This document shows positions 47,099 to 55,111 of a stretch of DNA of 64,000 nucleotides, piece by piece. The stretch lies in NCBI RefSeq assembly GCF_914271545.1, contig NZ_CAJZAH010000002.1, positions 1,240,001 to 1,304,000 on the forward strand. The letters are read 5' to 3'. A program made the position numbers and the translations under genes. This DNA comes from Cupriavidus respiraculi. Its GTDB lineage: Bacteria > Pseudomonadota > Gammaproteobacteria > Burkholderiales > Burkholderiaceae. Below the pieces are notes generated by a model, which was given only the letters and a program-made list of their open reading frames with translations, was not told where the DNA came from and searched no databases. Every line of letters starts with the position of its first letter. Within the stretch, counting starts at the first letter, position 1.

Positions 47099-47520
47099 GA
47101 AAGCCCACGCGGAGCCCGCAAACCCTTTTATCGACCAACCCGATCAATCTATCCAAACAAAGAATTTATCCAAATAAGTCGCCGGACCTAAACTTCACTG
47201 GCATTGCTGGCAAGGCGGCGCACACGCCGGCGAGCGACACAGAGATGGAGACAGATCACCCGGCGCATGCGTCGATGGCGGCATCAGACCGACCGCGACG
47301 CGCCTCGTTATTTACGCGCAGCATGTCGTCCCGCACCCGGACCGGTCCACAGAGACCGCGCCCGTGAGGGACACCCCAAGTCAGCCGACGAAGACGACGC
47401 CATCGGTCCCTTGCGACCGAGGCATGTCCTCGCTCGCGCCGACGAGCGCGCACGTCCCTCCACGTCTCGTTCGCTCCGCCCGCGCAGCCGGCGGCAGACG
47501 GACATCGAGGAGGAGACGAC
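47099..47520. other. Intergenic region upstream of the tannase gene, with an 8-bp direct repeat
   Basis: More than 400 bp without a convincing gene. The AT-rich part (47130-47185) contains TATCCAAA twice (47150-47157 and 47167-47174), 17 bp apart, a layout seen in activator-binding sites. It lies about 350 bp upstream of the tannase start, leaving either a long leader or a second promoter nearer the gene. Frames running through the remainder are Arg-rich and look non-coding. Confidence 0.45.
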
Positions 47521-49197
47521 ATGCAACGCCACACACTATCCCGCGCGCGGATCGATACCACCGCGCCTGCATCCCGCCGCGCCGCCCTTGCCGCCCTTTC
47601 CGCGCTGGCCTGCGCCGGCGTGCTGGCCGCCTGTGGCGGCGATGACGACGAACCGGCTCCGCCGCCGCCACCACCGGCCACGCCCACCGCACGCGCCTGC
47701 GACATCGGCAGCTTCGCCGACGTCAGGCTCGACAACGCCACGGTGCAATCGGCCACCGCCGTGCCGGCCGGCAGTTACACGCCGCCCGGCGCCCGCGCCG
47801 CGCTCACCGGCCTGCCCGCCTTCTGCCGCCTGCAGGGCACCGCCACGCCGAGCGCCGACTCGCTGATCCGCTTCGAAGTGTGGGTGCCCGCCGGCGACGC
47901 GTGGAACGGCAAGCTGGTGACCACCGGCAACGGCGGCTACAGCCCCGCGCTCAGCTACGGCGACATGGCCTACGCGATGCGCCAGGGCTACGCCGTCATC
48001 GGCGGCGATACCGGCCACCAGTCCACCGATCCCAACGAGATGTTCTGGGGCGTGGGCCATCCCGAGAAGATCCGCGACTGGGGCACGCGGTCGATCAACG
48101 CGATCACCGTGCCGGGCAAGCAGCTGATCGCGGCGCTGCAGGCCAAGGCGACCGCGCGCGCCTACTACTACGGCTGCTCGACCGGCGGCCACCAGGGCTA
48201 TGCCGAAATGCAGCGCTATCCCGCGGACTTCGACGGCGTCATCGCCGGCGCGCCGGGCAACAACCGCGTGCGGCTCAATATCGAATTCCTGTACCGCTTC
48301 CAGAGCAACCGCACCCCCGGCGACAACGCCACGCTGATCCTGCCGCCCGCCAAGGCGGCGCTCGTCACCAGCACCGCGGTGGCCGCCTGCGACGCCCTCG
48401 ATGGCGTCACCGACGGCGTGATGGAAGACCCCCGCGCCTGCACCCCCGACAGGTTCGATGTGGACGCCATGCTGTGCCCGTCCGGCGACGCGCCGACATG
48501 CCTGACCGCCGCGCAGATCGACGTGGTCAGAAAGATCCACGCCGGCCCGAAGAATCCGCGCACCGGCGCGCAGCTCTACCCCGGCTACCCGGTGGGCAGC
48601 GAGAGCGGCTGGCCCTCCTACTGGGGCGCCACGGAGCCGGTGCGCGCCGACTTCTGGCGACTGTGGGTCTTCGACAACCCGCAGTGGGACTGGTGGACCT
48701 TCGACTACGACCGCGACGTCACGTATGCGGATGCCAAGGTTGGCGGCCTCGTGGACCAGACCAGCACGGACCTGAGCGCGTTCAAGGCGCGCGGCGGCAA
48801 GGCCATCGTCTACCAGGGGTGGCAGGACCCGGTCGTCAACCCGCTCGACACCATCGCCTACTACGAGCGGATGCGCGGCGCCCAGGGCGGCCAGGCGCAG
48901 GCGGACGACTTCTTCCGCCTGTTTCTCGTCCCCGGCATGGGCCACTGCTCGGGCGGCAGCGGCGCGACGAACTTCGGCAATGGCGGCGCGCCCTCGCCCA
49001 CGCCCGATGCGGGGCACGACCTGCTGATGGCACTGGACGAGTGGGTCGAGCGCGGCGTCGCGCCGGATCGCATCGTCGCGGCGAAGGTCACCAATGGCGC
49101 CACCACCCGCACCCGGCCCCTGTGTCCCTATCCGAAGAAGGCGATCTACAGCGGCACCGGCAATACCGACGATGCCGCCAGCTTTACCTGCGGCTGA
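47521..49197 (+). CDS. Tannase/feruloyl-esterase family lipoprotein
   Basis: A 558-residue exported esterase. The signal peptide ends in lipobox LAAC (cysteine 38), followed by Asp and Pro runs. The catalytic triad is readable: S220 in GCSTGGH, D436 in QGWQDPVV, H475 in GMGHCSGG. Cysteines directly beside Ser and His (C219, C476) form the CS-D-HC disulfide motif that defines the tannase family. It should cleave ester bonds of phenolic acids or related aryl esters at the cell surface or in the periplasm. GAGGAGACG precedes the ATG. Another lipoprotein hydrolase follows 54 bp later, suggesting joint expression. Confidence 0.93.
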   Translation: MQRHTLSRARIDTTAPASRRAALAALSALACAGVLAACGGDDDEPAPPPPPPATPTARACDIGSFADVRLDNATVQSATAVPAGSYTPPGARAALTGLPAFCRLQGTATPSADSLIRFEVWVPAGDAWNGKLVTTGNGGYSPALSYGDMAYAMRQGYAVIGGDTGHQSTDPNEMFWGVGHPEKIRDWGTRSINAITVPGKQLIAALQAKATARAYYYGCSTGGHQGYAEMQRYPADFDGVIAGAPGNNRVRLNIEFLYRFQSNRTPGDNATLILPPAKAALVTSTAVAACDALDGVTDGVMEDPRACTPDRFDVDAMLCPSGDAPTCLTAAQIDVVRKIHAGPKNPRTGAQLYPGYPVGSESGWPSYWGATEPVRADFWRLWVFDNPQWDWWTFDYDRDVTYADAKVGGLVDQTSTDLSAFKARGGKAIVYQGWQDPVVNPLDTIAYYERMRGAQGGQAQADDFFRLFLVPGMGHCSGGSGATNFGNGGAPSPTPDAGHDLLMALDEWVERGVAPDRIVAAKVTNGATTRTRPLCPYPKKAIYSGTGNTDDAASFTCG

Positions 49198-49251
49198 CGC
49201 AAGCGTTGCCGCGTCGCGGCCCCACAAAACGATTCGACGAGGAGAAGACTG

Positions 49252-51426
49252 ATGAAGCGCAACAAGACATGGCATGCCATGGCATTGGCCGGTGCCGCCT
49301 GCCTGGCGCTCGCCGGCTGCGGCGGCAACGACGATGACCACAGCGCCGGTGGCGGCGGTGGTAATGGAGGCGGAGGCGGCGGCGGCGAGCAGCCGGCCCG
49401 CACGCCCGCCCTGACCCTGAAGATCGAATCGACCCAGGACTTTCCCGGCAGCTACGGCGCGGTGGGCCAGTACGAACAGGTGCGCGGCTCCATCAGCGGC
49501 GAAGTCGACCCCAAGGACCCGAAGAACGCCATCATCCAGGACCTGGCGCTCGCGCCGGTCAACGCGCGCGGCATGGTCGAGTACAGCGCAGACTTCCTGA
49601 TGCTCAAGCCCAAGGACATGGGCAAGGCCAGCGGCGTGCTGCGCTACGACGCGCCGAACCGCGGCAATATCCTGACGCTGCTCAATCCGACCGCGACGCC
49701 CGGCGACGCGGTCTACCTGGAGCGCGGCTACGTGATGCTGTATTCGGCGTGGCAGGGCGATGTGCCCAAGAGCAGCCCGGCGCGCCTCACCGTGACGGTA
49801 CCGGTGGCGAAGAACGCGGATGGCAGCGCGATCACCGGCCCCTATCGCACCGAACTGGTACCGACCGCCGCGACGCCGGTCATGACGCTGCCGGGCGGCG
49901 TCTTCAACGGCAGCATGATTCCCTACGAGCCGGCGAGCCTGGACAACACGCAGCCGGGCTACTCGCTGACGCGCCGCGCCAACGAGACCGACCCGCGCAT
50001 TCCGATTCCGAACGGCGACTGGAAGTTCGCCAACTGCGATGCCGCCGGCAACGCCTTTCCCGGCACGCCGGACCCCACGCGCGTCTGCCTGAAGGGCGGA
50101 TTCGATCCGCGGTATCTGTATGAGCTGGTCTACGTCGCCAAGGACCCCAAGGTCATGGGCGTGGGCCTGGCGGCGCTGCGCGACACCGTCAGCTTCTTCC
50201 GCGGCAAGGCGGTGGACAGCGCGGGCACGCCAAACCCGCTCGCCGGCAGGATCTCCCACACCATCGGCCAGGGCACGTCGCAGTCGGGCAATGCCATGAA
50301 GACCTTCCTGCATCTGGGCTTCAACCAGGCGCTGGACGGCACCAAGGTGTTCGACGGCATCTACGCCCACGTCGCGGCACGCCAGACCAACATCAACACG
50401 CGCTTCGCGGTGCCCGGCGGCGGCGGCGGCCTGCGCACCGACCATACCGCGTTCGGCCAGACCGCGCCCCGCGCGCTCGACAAGGACTACGTCGACGACC
50501 TGACCGGCACCAAGGCGGGCGTGATGAGTCGCTGCGCGGCCACCAGCACCTGCCCGAAATTCTTCCTCGGCCTGAGCGGCACCGAATTCTGGCAATTGCA
50601 GGGCTCGCCGGTGCTGACCGACGCCTTCGGCTTCCGCGACCTGACCCAGCCCGACAACGCACGCATCTACTACTACAGCAGCACGCAGCATGGCGGCCCG
50701 GGCGGCACGGCCAGCATCACCTTCGCGCCCACGCGCAACGTGTATCCGGCCGGCACGGTGGTTCATTTCAACGACACCTTTCGCGCCCTCTTCATCGCGC
50801 TCGAAGACTGGGTAGTCCGCGACGCCGCGCCGCCGCCGAGCCAGGTGCCGAGCATCGCCGCCGGCACGCTGGTACGGCCCGAGCAACTGGTGTTCCCCGC
50901 GATGAAGGGCCTGACGTGGCCCGTGGGCGGCGTGCAGACCGCGATCCCGGACTTCAACTACCTCGCACGCTACAACGGCTTCCCGCTGCTGGACTTCGGT
51001 CCCGAGTACCGCCGCAAGGACGAGTCCGGCATCGCCACGCGGCTGCCGCCCGCCTACCTGAACCGCGACTACGCCATCCTCGTGCCGCAGGTCGACCCGG
51101 TCACCGGCCTGACCACCTCCGGCATCCGCAGCGTCGAGGCGCGCGCGCCGCTGGGAACGAGCATCGAGTTCAACTATGTGGCGACACCGGGCATCGTGGA
51201 CCTGTCGAACCTGACCGGGTCGTTCATCCCCTTCCACAAGACCCAGTCCGCCCGCCTCGCCGCCGGCGACGCTCGCCCCTCGCTGGAAGAGCTGTACGGC
51301 ACGCAGGCGGGCTACGTGGCCGCGGTCACGGCAGCCGCCAACGACCTGGTGGCGCAGCGGCTGCTGTTGCAGCGGGACGCGGACGGGATCATCGCGCGGG
51401 CGAACGCGAGTCCGGTATTGCCGTGA
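49252..51426 (+). CDS. Alpha/beta-hydrolase-domain lipoprotein (Abhydrolase_10 type)
   Basis: A 724-residue exported protein. The signal peptide ends in LAGC (cysteine 23), followed by a His/Asp stretch and a long glycine run (about 33-45). The body resembles the large alpha/beta-hydrolase-domain family (Abhydrolase_10). The likely nucleophile is S345 in GTSQSGNAMKTFLHLGFN. A cysteine pair in SRCAATSTCPKFF may form a disulfide. The substrate is unknown; relatives are often encoded beside polyester or aryl-ester hydrolases. GAGGAG lies upstream. It is the second gene after the tannase. Confidence 0.82.
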   Translation: MKRNKTWHAMALAGAACLALAGCGGNDDDHSAGGGGGNGGGGGGGEQPARTPALTLKIESTQDFPGSYGAVGQYEQVRGSISGEVDPKDPKNAIIQDLALAPVNARGMVEYSADFLMLKPKDMGKASGVLRYDAPNRGNILTLLNPTATPGDAVYLERGYVMLYSAWQGDVPKSSPARLTVTVPVAKNADGSAITGPYRTELVPTAATPVMTLPGGVFNGSMIPYEPASLDNTQPGYSLTRRANETDPRIPIPNGDWKFANCDAAGNAFPGTPDPTRVCLKGGFDPRYLYELVYVAKDPKVMGVGLAALRDTVSFFRGKAVDSAGTPNPLAGRISHTIGQGTSQSGNAMKTFLHLGFNQALDGTKVFDGIYAHVAARQTNINTRFAVPGGGGGLRTDHTAFGQTAPRALDKDYVDDLTGTKAGVMSRCAATSTCPKFFLGLSGTEFWQLQGSPVLTDAFGFRDLTQPDNARIYYYSSTQHGGPGGTASITFAPTRNVYPAGTVVHFNDTFRALFIALEDWVVRDAAPPPSQVPSIAAGTLVRPEQLVFPAMKGLTWPVGGVQTAIPDFNYLARYNGFPLLDFGPEYRRKDESGIATRLPPAYLNRDYAILVPQVDPVTGLTTSGIRSVEARAPLGTSIEFNYVATPGIVDLSNLTGSFIPFHKTQSARLAAGDARPSLEELYGTQAGYVAAVTAAANDLVAQRLLLQRDADGIIARANASPVLP

Positions 51427-51448
51427 GTTCGGGCTAGCATGGTGAAGA

Positions 51449-51472
51449 GCGCGCGGATGCCGCGCGCCCTTT
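51449..51472 (+). terminator. Possible terminator after the lipoprotein hydrolase pair
   Basis: GCGCGCGG (51449-51456) pairs perfectly with CCGCGCGC (51460-51467) around ATG and is followed by CCCTTTC. It lies between two convergent genes and could serve both; the T tract is weak. Confidence 0.5.
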
Positions 51473-51521
51473 CACATTGCCTTGCCCGACGTGCCGCAAC
51501 GCCCGGCACGCCGGGGCCCCG

Positions 51522-52394
51522 TCAGAAATCGACCTTCTGACCGGGCTCCGGAACGATGACGGACGTGCCCGACGCGCCCAGCGCGGCAGTGAATTCCGCC
51601 GGCGTCCCTCGCAATTGCGGGCTGGTCTGGTAGTGGATGGGAATCGCATAGCGCGGCTTGATCATGTCGCGCACCGCCACCGCCGCATCCCGCGGGCCCA
51701 TCGTGAAATGCCCGCCGATCGGGATCAGCACGAGGTCAGGCTTGTAGAGCTCGCCGATCAGCCGCATGTCGCCGAACAGGCCGGTATCGCCCATGTGCCA
51801 GATCTTGAAGCCGTTCTCCAGTTCGATGATGTAGCCGACCGGCTCGCCGCCGTAGTGGACTTCGTCCTTGCCGGAGGCGGGGTCCTTCCACACCAGTTCG
51901 GACGAGTGCTCCGCATGCACCGCGGTGATTTTCGGGCCATTGGGCCCGAACGGCGCCACCGTGCCGCTCTTGCCGAAGCGCTGCGACAGGTTGCCCGGCA
52001 CCATGCCCAGCGCAACGAGCGTCTGTCCCATGCCGCCGCCGTTGTAGATCGGCACGTTGTGCATCTTCGCCAGTGCCGGCGCATCGCCGAGATGATCGCC
52101 GTGCGCGTGCGTGACCAGGATCAGGTCGACCTTGCCGAGCGCGGCGAGCTGCTTGAACGCCGGGGGCGTCTTCGGGTTGGCGGTGAGCCAGGGATCGATG
52201 ACGATGACCTTGCCACCCGGCGTGGTAATGCGCGTGGCCGCCTGACCCAGCCACAGCACCTCCGCCTTGCCGGCGGCCACCGTGCCCGGCGCCCCGGGCT
52301 GCTGGGCCGTCGCCCGGGGACTGGAGACATTGGCAGCGCAAGCGGTGAGCGCGGCGGCAGCGGTAGCGAGAAGAAGCAAGCGGCGTGTGATCAT
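51522..52394 (-). CDS. Exported metal-dependent hydrolase (UPF0173, metallo-beta-lactamase fold)
   Basis: A 290-residue protein with signal peptide and lipobox LTAC (cysteine 19). It then has the metallo-beta-lactamase metal motif THAHGDHLGD (H96, H98, D100, H101), a further His in AEHSSELV, the GDTGLFGDM aspartate, and the late IPIHYQTSP histidine. This matches the UPF0173/UlaG-like hydrolases, but those are usually cytosolic, so the lipoprotein signal is unusual. The start is the ATG giving MITRRLLLLATAAAAL, preceded by GGGAGACG. It diverges from arsR across 250 bp. The substrate is unknown. Confidence 0.88.
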   Translation of the reverse strand: MITRRLLLLATAAAALTACAANVSSPRATAQQPGAPGTVAAGKAEVLWLGQAATRITTPGGKVIVIDPWLTANPKTPPAFKQLAALGKVDLILVTHAHGDHLGDAPALAKMHNVPIYNGGGMGQTLVALGMVPGNLSQRFGKSGTVAPFGPNGPKITAVHAEHSSELVWKDPASGKDEVHYGGEPVGYIIELENGFKIWHMGDTGLFGDMRLIGELYKPDLVLIPIGGHFTMGPRDAAVAVRDMIKPRYAIPIHYQTSPQLRGTPAEFTAALGASGTSVIVPEPGQKVDF

Positions 52395-52609
52395 GGTCGT
52401 CTCCCAGAATTGGTTGTAGCGACATCTCGGACCACTCCACCGTATGGGCGGGAGCACCGCCTCGGTGAAATTGTGGCCCGCGTGCGCGGCATGCATCGGC
52501 ACCGAGGCGTTGCGAAGGGCAGTATTCGCAGGGGTGGCCTCGCATGTCAACTGCCGACGCGACCGGGCGGCGCGCTGGCCCTGAACTATCGCGACAGTGA
52601 CAATCGTCC

Positions 52610-52644
52610 TTGCTTCATTTCCATATTTCGACTATCTTCGAACT
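52610..52644 (+). promoter_or_regulatory. Promoter/operator of the ars operon
   Basis: TTGCTT (52610-52615), 17 bases, then TATCTT (52633-52638) is a fair sigma-70 match. The repeated TTCGACTAT / TTCGAACTAT overlapping its end is a candidate ArsR site. A start point 7 bases after the -10 would fall on the arsR ATG, which also lacks a ribosome-binding site, so the first message may be leaderless. Confidence 0.45.
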
Positions 52645-52977
52645 ATGAAAACCGATCAAGCCCTGCATGCGCTTGCCGCGCTCGCCCACGCCATCCGCCT
52701 CTCGGTGTTTCGCCTGTTGGTACAGGCCGGTCCCGACGGCATGCCGGCCGGCCGCATCGCGGAGCTGATGCGGATGCCGGCCTCGTCCCTGTCCTTCCAT
52801 CTCAAGGAGCTGCATCGCGCCGGACTGTTGGCGAGCCGCCAGGACGGCCGCTCGATCATCTATATGGCGCGCTACGAGACGATGAACGACCTGCTCGCCT
52901 ACCTCACGGACAACTGCTGTGGCGGAAATCCGTGCTCGCCCGTGACCGGCTGTACGACCTCGGAGTCCCCATCATGA
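52645..52977 (+). CDS. arsR: ArsR/SmtB-family arsenic-responsive repressor
   Basis: A 110-residue winged-helix repressor. The helix-turn-helix lies at about residues 38-66 (AGRIAELMRMPASSLSFHLKELHRAGLL). The classical ELCVCDL arsenic motif in helix alpha-3 is absent. Instead vicinal cysteines sit in the C-terminal tail (NCCGGNPC, about 90-97, plus a later C), as in ArsR types that bind As(III) or methylarsenite near the C-terminus. ATG 52645 is used because it gives the normal ArsR start; a GTG 48 bases upstream would add 16 residues. Its TGA overlaps the arsI ATG (ATGA). It should repress the five-gene ars operon. Confidence 0.92.
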   Translation: MKTDQALHALAALAHAIRLSVFRLLVQAGPDGMPAGRIAELMRMPASSLSFHLKELHRAGLLASRQDGRSIIYMARYETMNDLLAYLTDNCCGGNPCSPVTGCTTSESPS

Positions 52978-53474
52978 AGCGCTTCCATGTTCACGTCAGC
53001 GTCGCTGATCTGTCGGCCAGCATCCGCTACTACTCGGCGTTGTTCGCCGCCGAGCCGACCGTCCTCAAGCCGGACTATGCGAAGTGGGCGCTCGACGATC
53101 CGTCGGTGAACTTCGCGATCTCCCGCCGCGGCGCCGCGCAAGACAGGCTTGGTGTCGATCATCTGGGCATCCAGGTGGAAACCGACGAGGAACTGGCGGA
53201 TATGCGCACGCGGCTTGCCAACGCCGACCTGCCGATGCAAGCGCAGATCGGCACGAACTGCTGCTACGCCAACTCCGACAAGTACTGGTCCGTCGATCCG
53301 CAGGGCGTCGCCTGGGAGTCCTTCCACACGCTCGCCAGCGTGCCTACCTATGGCGAGGCGCGCCAGTCCGCCGGCGAGGGCACGGCTTGCTGCGCGCCGG
53401 CATCGCAAGCCATCCCGATGCCACGACCTACGAATGATCCAGCATGCTGCGGGCCCCGCTCGTCGTGCTGCTGA
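52974..53474 (+). CDS. arsI: ArsI, organoarsenical C-As lyase (glyoxalase/VOC fold)
   Basis: A 166-residue VOC-superfamily metalloenzyme. The Fe(II) ligands known for ArsI fall at matching places: H5, H63 and E115. The substrate-binding vicinal cysteines are C96-C97 in GTNCCYANSDKYW. ArsI splits the C-As bond of trivalent methyl- and aromatic arsenicals, releasing As(III) for export. CadI-type heavy-metal proteins share the fold, but the operon and the cysteine pair favour ArsI. The tail after about residue 135 is unusual: it carries three more vicinal CC pairs (TACC, ACCG, SSCC) that might hold arsenic or another soft metal. It overlaps arsR by ATGA and precedes arsC by 24 bp. Confidence 0.93.
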   Translation: MKRFHVHVSVADLSASIRYYSALFAAEPTVLKPDYAKWALDDPSVNFAISRRGAAQDRLGVDHLGIQVETDEELADMRTRLANADLPMQAQIGTNCCYANSDKYWSVDPQGVAWESFHTLASVPTYGEARQSAGEGTACCAPASQAIPMPRPTNDPACCGPRSSCC

Positions 53475-53498
53475 CTCCCATCCATTTGGATTCCGACC

Positions 53499-54011
53499 AT
53501 GTCCGACAAGACCTTCAATGTGCTGGTGCTATGCACCGGAAACTCCGCGCGCAGCATCATGGCCGAGGCGCTCTTCAATGTGCTCGGCAAGGGCCGCTTT
53601 CGCGCATACAGCGCCGGCAGCCATCCCTCGGGCAAAGTGAATCCGTTCGCGGTGGAGCGCTGCGAGTCCATCGGATACGACGTCACAGGACTGCGCAGCA
53701 AGAGCTGGGACGAGTTCGCCACGCCGGCTGCACCGAGGATGGACTTCGTCATCACGGTCTGTGACCAGGCCGCGGGCGAGGCTTGTCCCTTCTGGCCGGG
53801 CTCGCCGCTGACCGCGCATTGGGGCTTCCAGGACCCGGCGGCATTCGAGGGGACCGACGAAGAGAAGCGCAGGTTCTTCGACAAGATCTTTCGGCAGATA
53901 CTGGGCCGGGTCAGCCAGTTCGTGAACCTGCCGCTTCATGTGCTGGACCGCAACGCCATCCACAAGGAGATGCGCGCGATCGGAGAACAGGCGCCGGAGT
54001 CGGCACGATGA
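53499..54011 (+). CDS. arsC: Arsenate reductase ArsC, LMW-phosphatase type
   Basis: A 170-residue arsenate reductase of the low-molecular-weight tyrosine-phosphatase class. The P-loop CTGNSARS runs from nucleophile C12 to R18. The relay cysteines are C88 and C96 in VCDQAAGEACPFWPG, as in thioredoxin-coupled enzymes. It reduces As(V) to As(III), which Acr3 exports. The extension after about 140 (RQILGRVSQFVNLPLHVLDRN) is usual for proteobacterial members. The TGA overlaps the acr3 ATG, giving tight coupling between reduction and export. Confidence 0.96.
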   Translation: MSDKTFNVLVLCTGNSARSIMAEALFNVLGKGRFRAYSAGSHPSGKVNPFAVERCESIGYDVTGLRSKSWDEFATPAAPRMDFVITVCDQAAGEACPFWPGSPLTAHWGFQDPAAFEGTDEEKRRFFDKIFRQILGRVSQFVNLPLHVLDRNAIHKEMRAIGEQAPESAR

Positions 54012-55111
54012 GTACCGCCGAGCAAACCGGCACCGTCGCGCAAGCCGGCGGCATCGGGTTCTTCGAGCGCTATCTCACCGTCTGGGTGGTCCTGTGCATC
54101 ATCGCCGGCATCGGGCTCGGGCAATGGCTTCCCGGCGTATTCGAGACCATCGGCGCGATGGAAGTGGCACGGGTCAATATTCCGGTGGGACTGCTGATCT
54201 GGGTCATGATCATCCCGATGCTGATCAAGATCGACTTCTCCGCGATGGGCCAAGTGGCGGGGCACTGGCGCGGCATCGGCGTGACGTTGTTCGTCAACTG
54301 GCTGGTCAAGCCGTTCTCGATGGCGCTGCTCGGCTGGATCTTCGTGCGGCATCTGTTCGCGGATTGGCTGCCCGCCGATCAGCTCGACAGCTATGTGGCC
54401 GGCCTGATCCTGCTGGCGGCCGCCCCGTGCACCGCGATGGTGTTCGTCTGGTCGCAGCTATGCAGGGGCGACCCGTACTTTACGTTGTCCCAGGTCGCGC
54501 TCAACGACGCCATCATGGTCGTCGCCTTCGCGCCTGTCGTCGCGTTGCTGCTCGGCCTGTCGTCGATCACCGTGCCGTGGGATACGCTGATCGCGTCGGT
54601 GGCGCTGTACATCATCATCCCCGTGTTGATCGCGCAGCTCATCCGCCGCGCGCTGCTCATGCGGGGACAGGCCGCCTACCAGCGCGTGGTCGCGGCGCTG
54701 GGGCCGTACTCCATCACCGCGCTGCTTGCCACGCTGGTGCTGCTGTTCGGCTTCCAGGGCAATGCGATCGTCGAGCAGCCGCTGATCATTCTCTTGCTGG
54801 CCGTGCCGATTCTGATCCAGGTGCTGTTGAACTCGGGCCTTGCGTACTACCTGAACCGCAGGTTCGGCGTGGCCCATTGCGTGGCCGGGCCTTCCGCCCT
54901 GATCGGCGCCAGCAACTTCTTCGAGCTTGCCGTCGCCACCGCCATCAGCCTGTTCGGCTTCCAATCTGGCGCCGCGCTTGCCACCGTGGTCGGCGTATTG
55001 ATCGAGGTGCCGGTGATGCTGCTGGTAGTGGGCGTGGTCAACCGGTCGCGCCACTGGTACGAGGCAGATATCGCGGTCCGTGAGCGGCATGGTCGTCGAG
55101 CCCAGCGGTAG
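54008..55111 (+). CDS. acr3: Acr3 arsenite efflux permease
   Basis: A 367-residue inner-membrane exporter of the ACR3/BART family with about ten membrane segments. The essential cysteine is C141 in AAAPCTAMVFVWSQL, and the second conserved element GVLIEVPVMLLVVGVVN is near the C-terminus. The cytoplasmic ends are short. It pumps arsenite using the proton-motive force and is unrelated to ArsB of the E. coli plasmid type. The ATG overlaps the arsC stop; the MFS gene begins inside its last codons. The C-terminus after NRSRHWYEADI is variable in the family. Confidence 0.95.
   Translation: MSTAEQTGTVAQAGGIGFFERYLTVWVVLCIIAGIGLGQWLPGVFETIGAMEVARVNIPVGLLIWVMIIPMLIKIDFSAMGQVAGHWRGIGVTLFVNWLVKPFSMALLGWIFVRHLFADWLPADQLDSYVAGLILLAAAPCTAMVFVWSQLCRGDPYFTLSQVALNDAIMVVAFAPVVALLLGLSSITVPWDTLIASVALYIIIPVLIAQLIRRALLMRGQAAYQRVVAALGPYSITALLATLVLLFGFQGNAIVEQPLIILLLAVPILIQVLLNSGLAYYLNRRFGVAHCVAGPSALIGASNFFELAVATAISLFGFQSGAALATVVGVLIEVPVMLLVVGVVNRSRHWYEADIAVRERHGRRAQR

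Noticed and set aside
47536-51237. Long minus-strand open frame across both lipoprotein hydrolase genes
   Set aside because: It spans two convincing genes and their gap and has no recognisable domain or start context.
52440-52600. Gene remnant upstream of arsR
   Set aside because: Open frames here have no recognisable protein similarity or start signals; the region is best read as promoter DNA.
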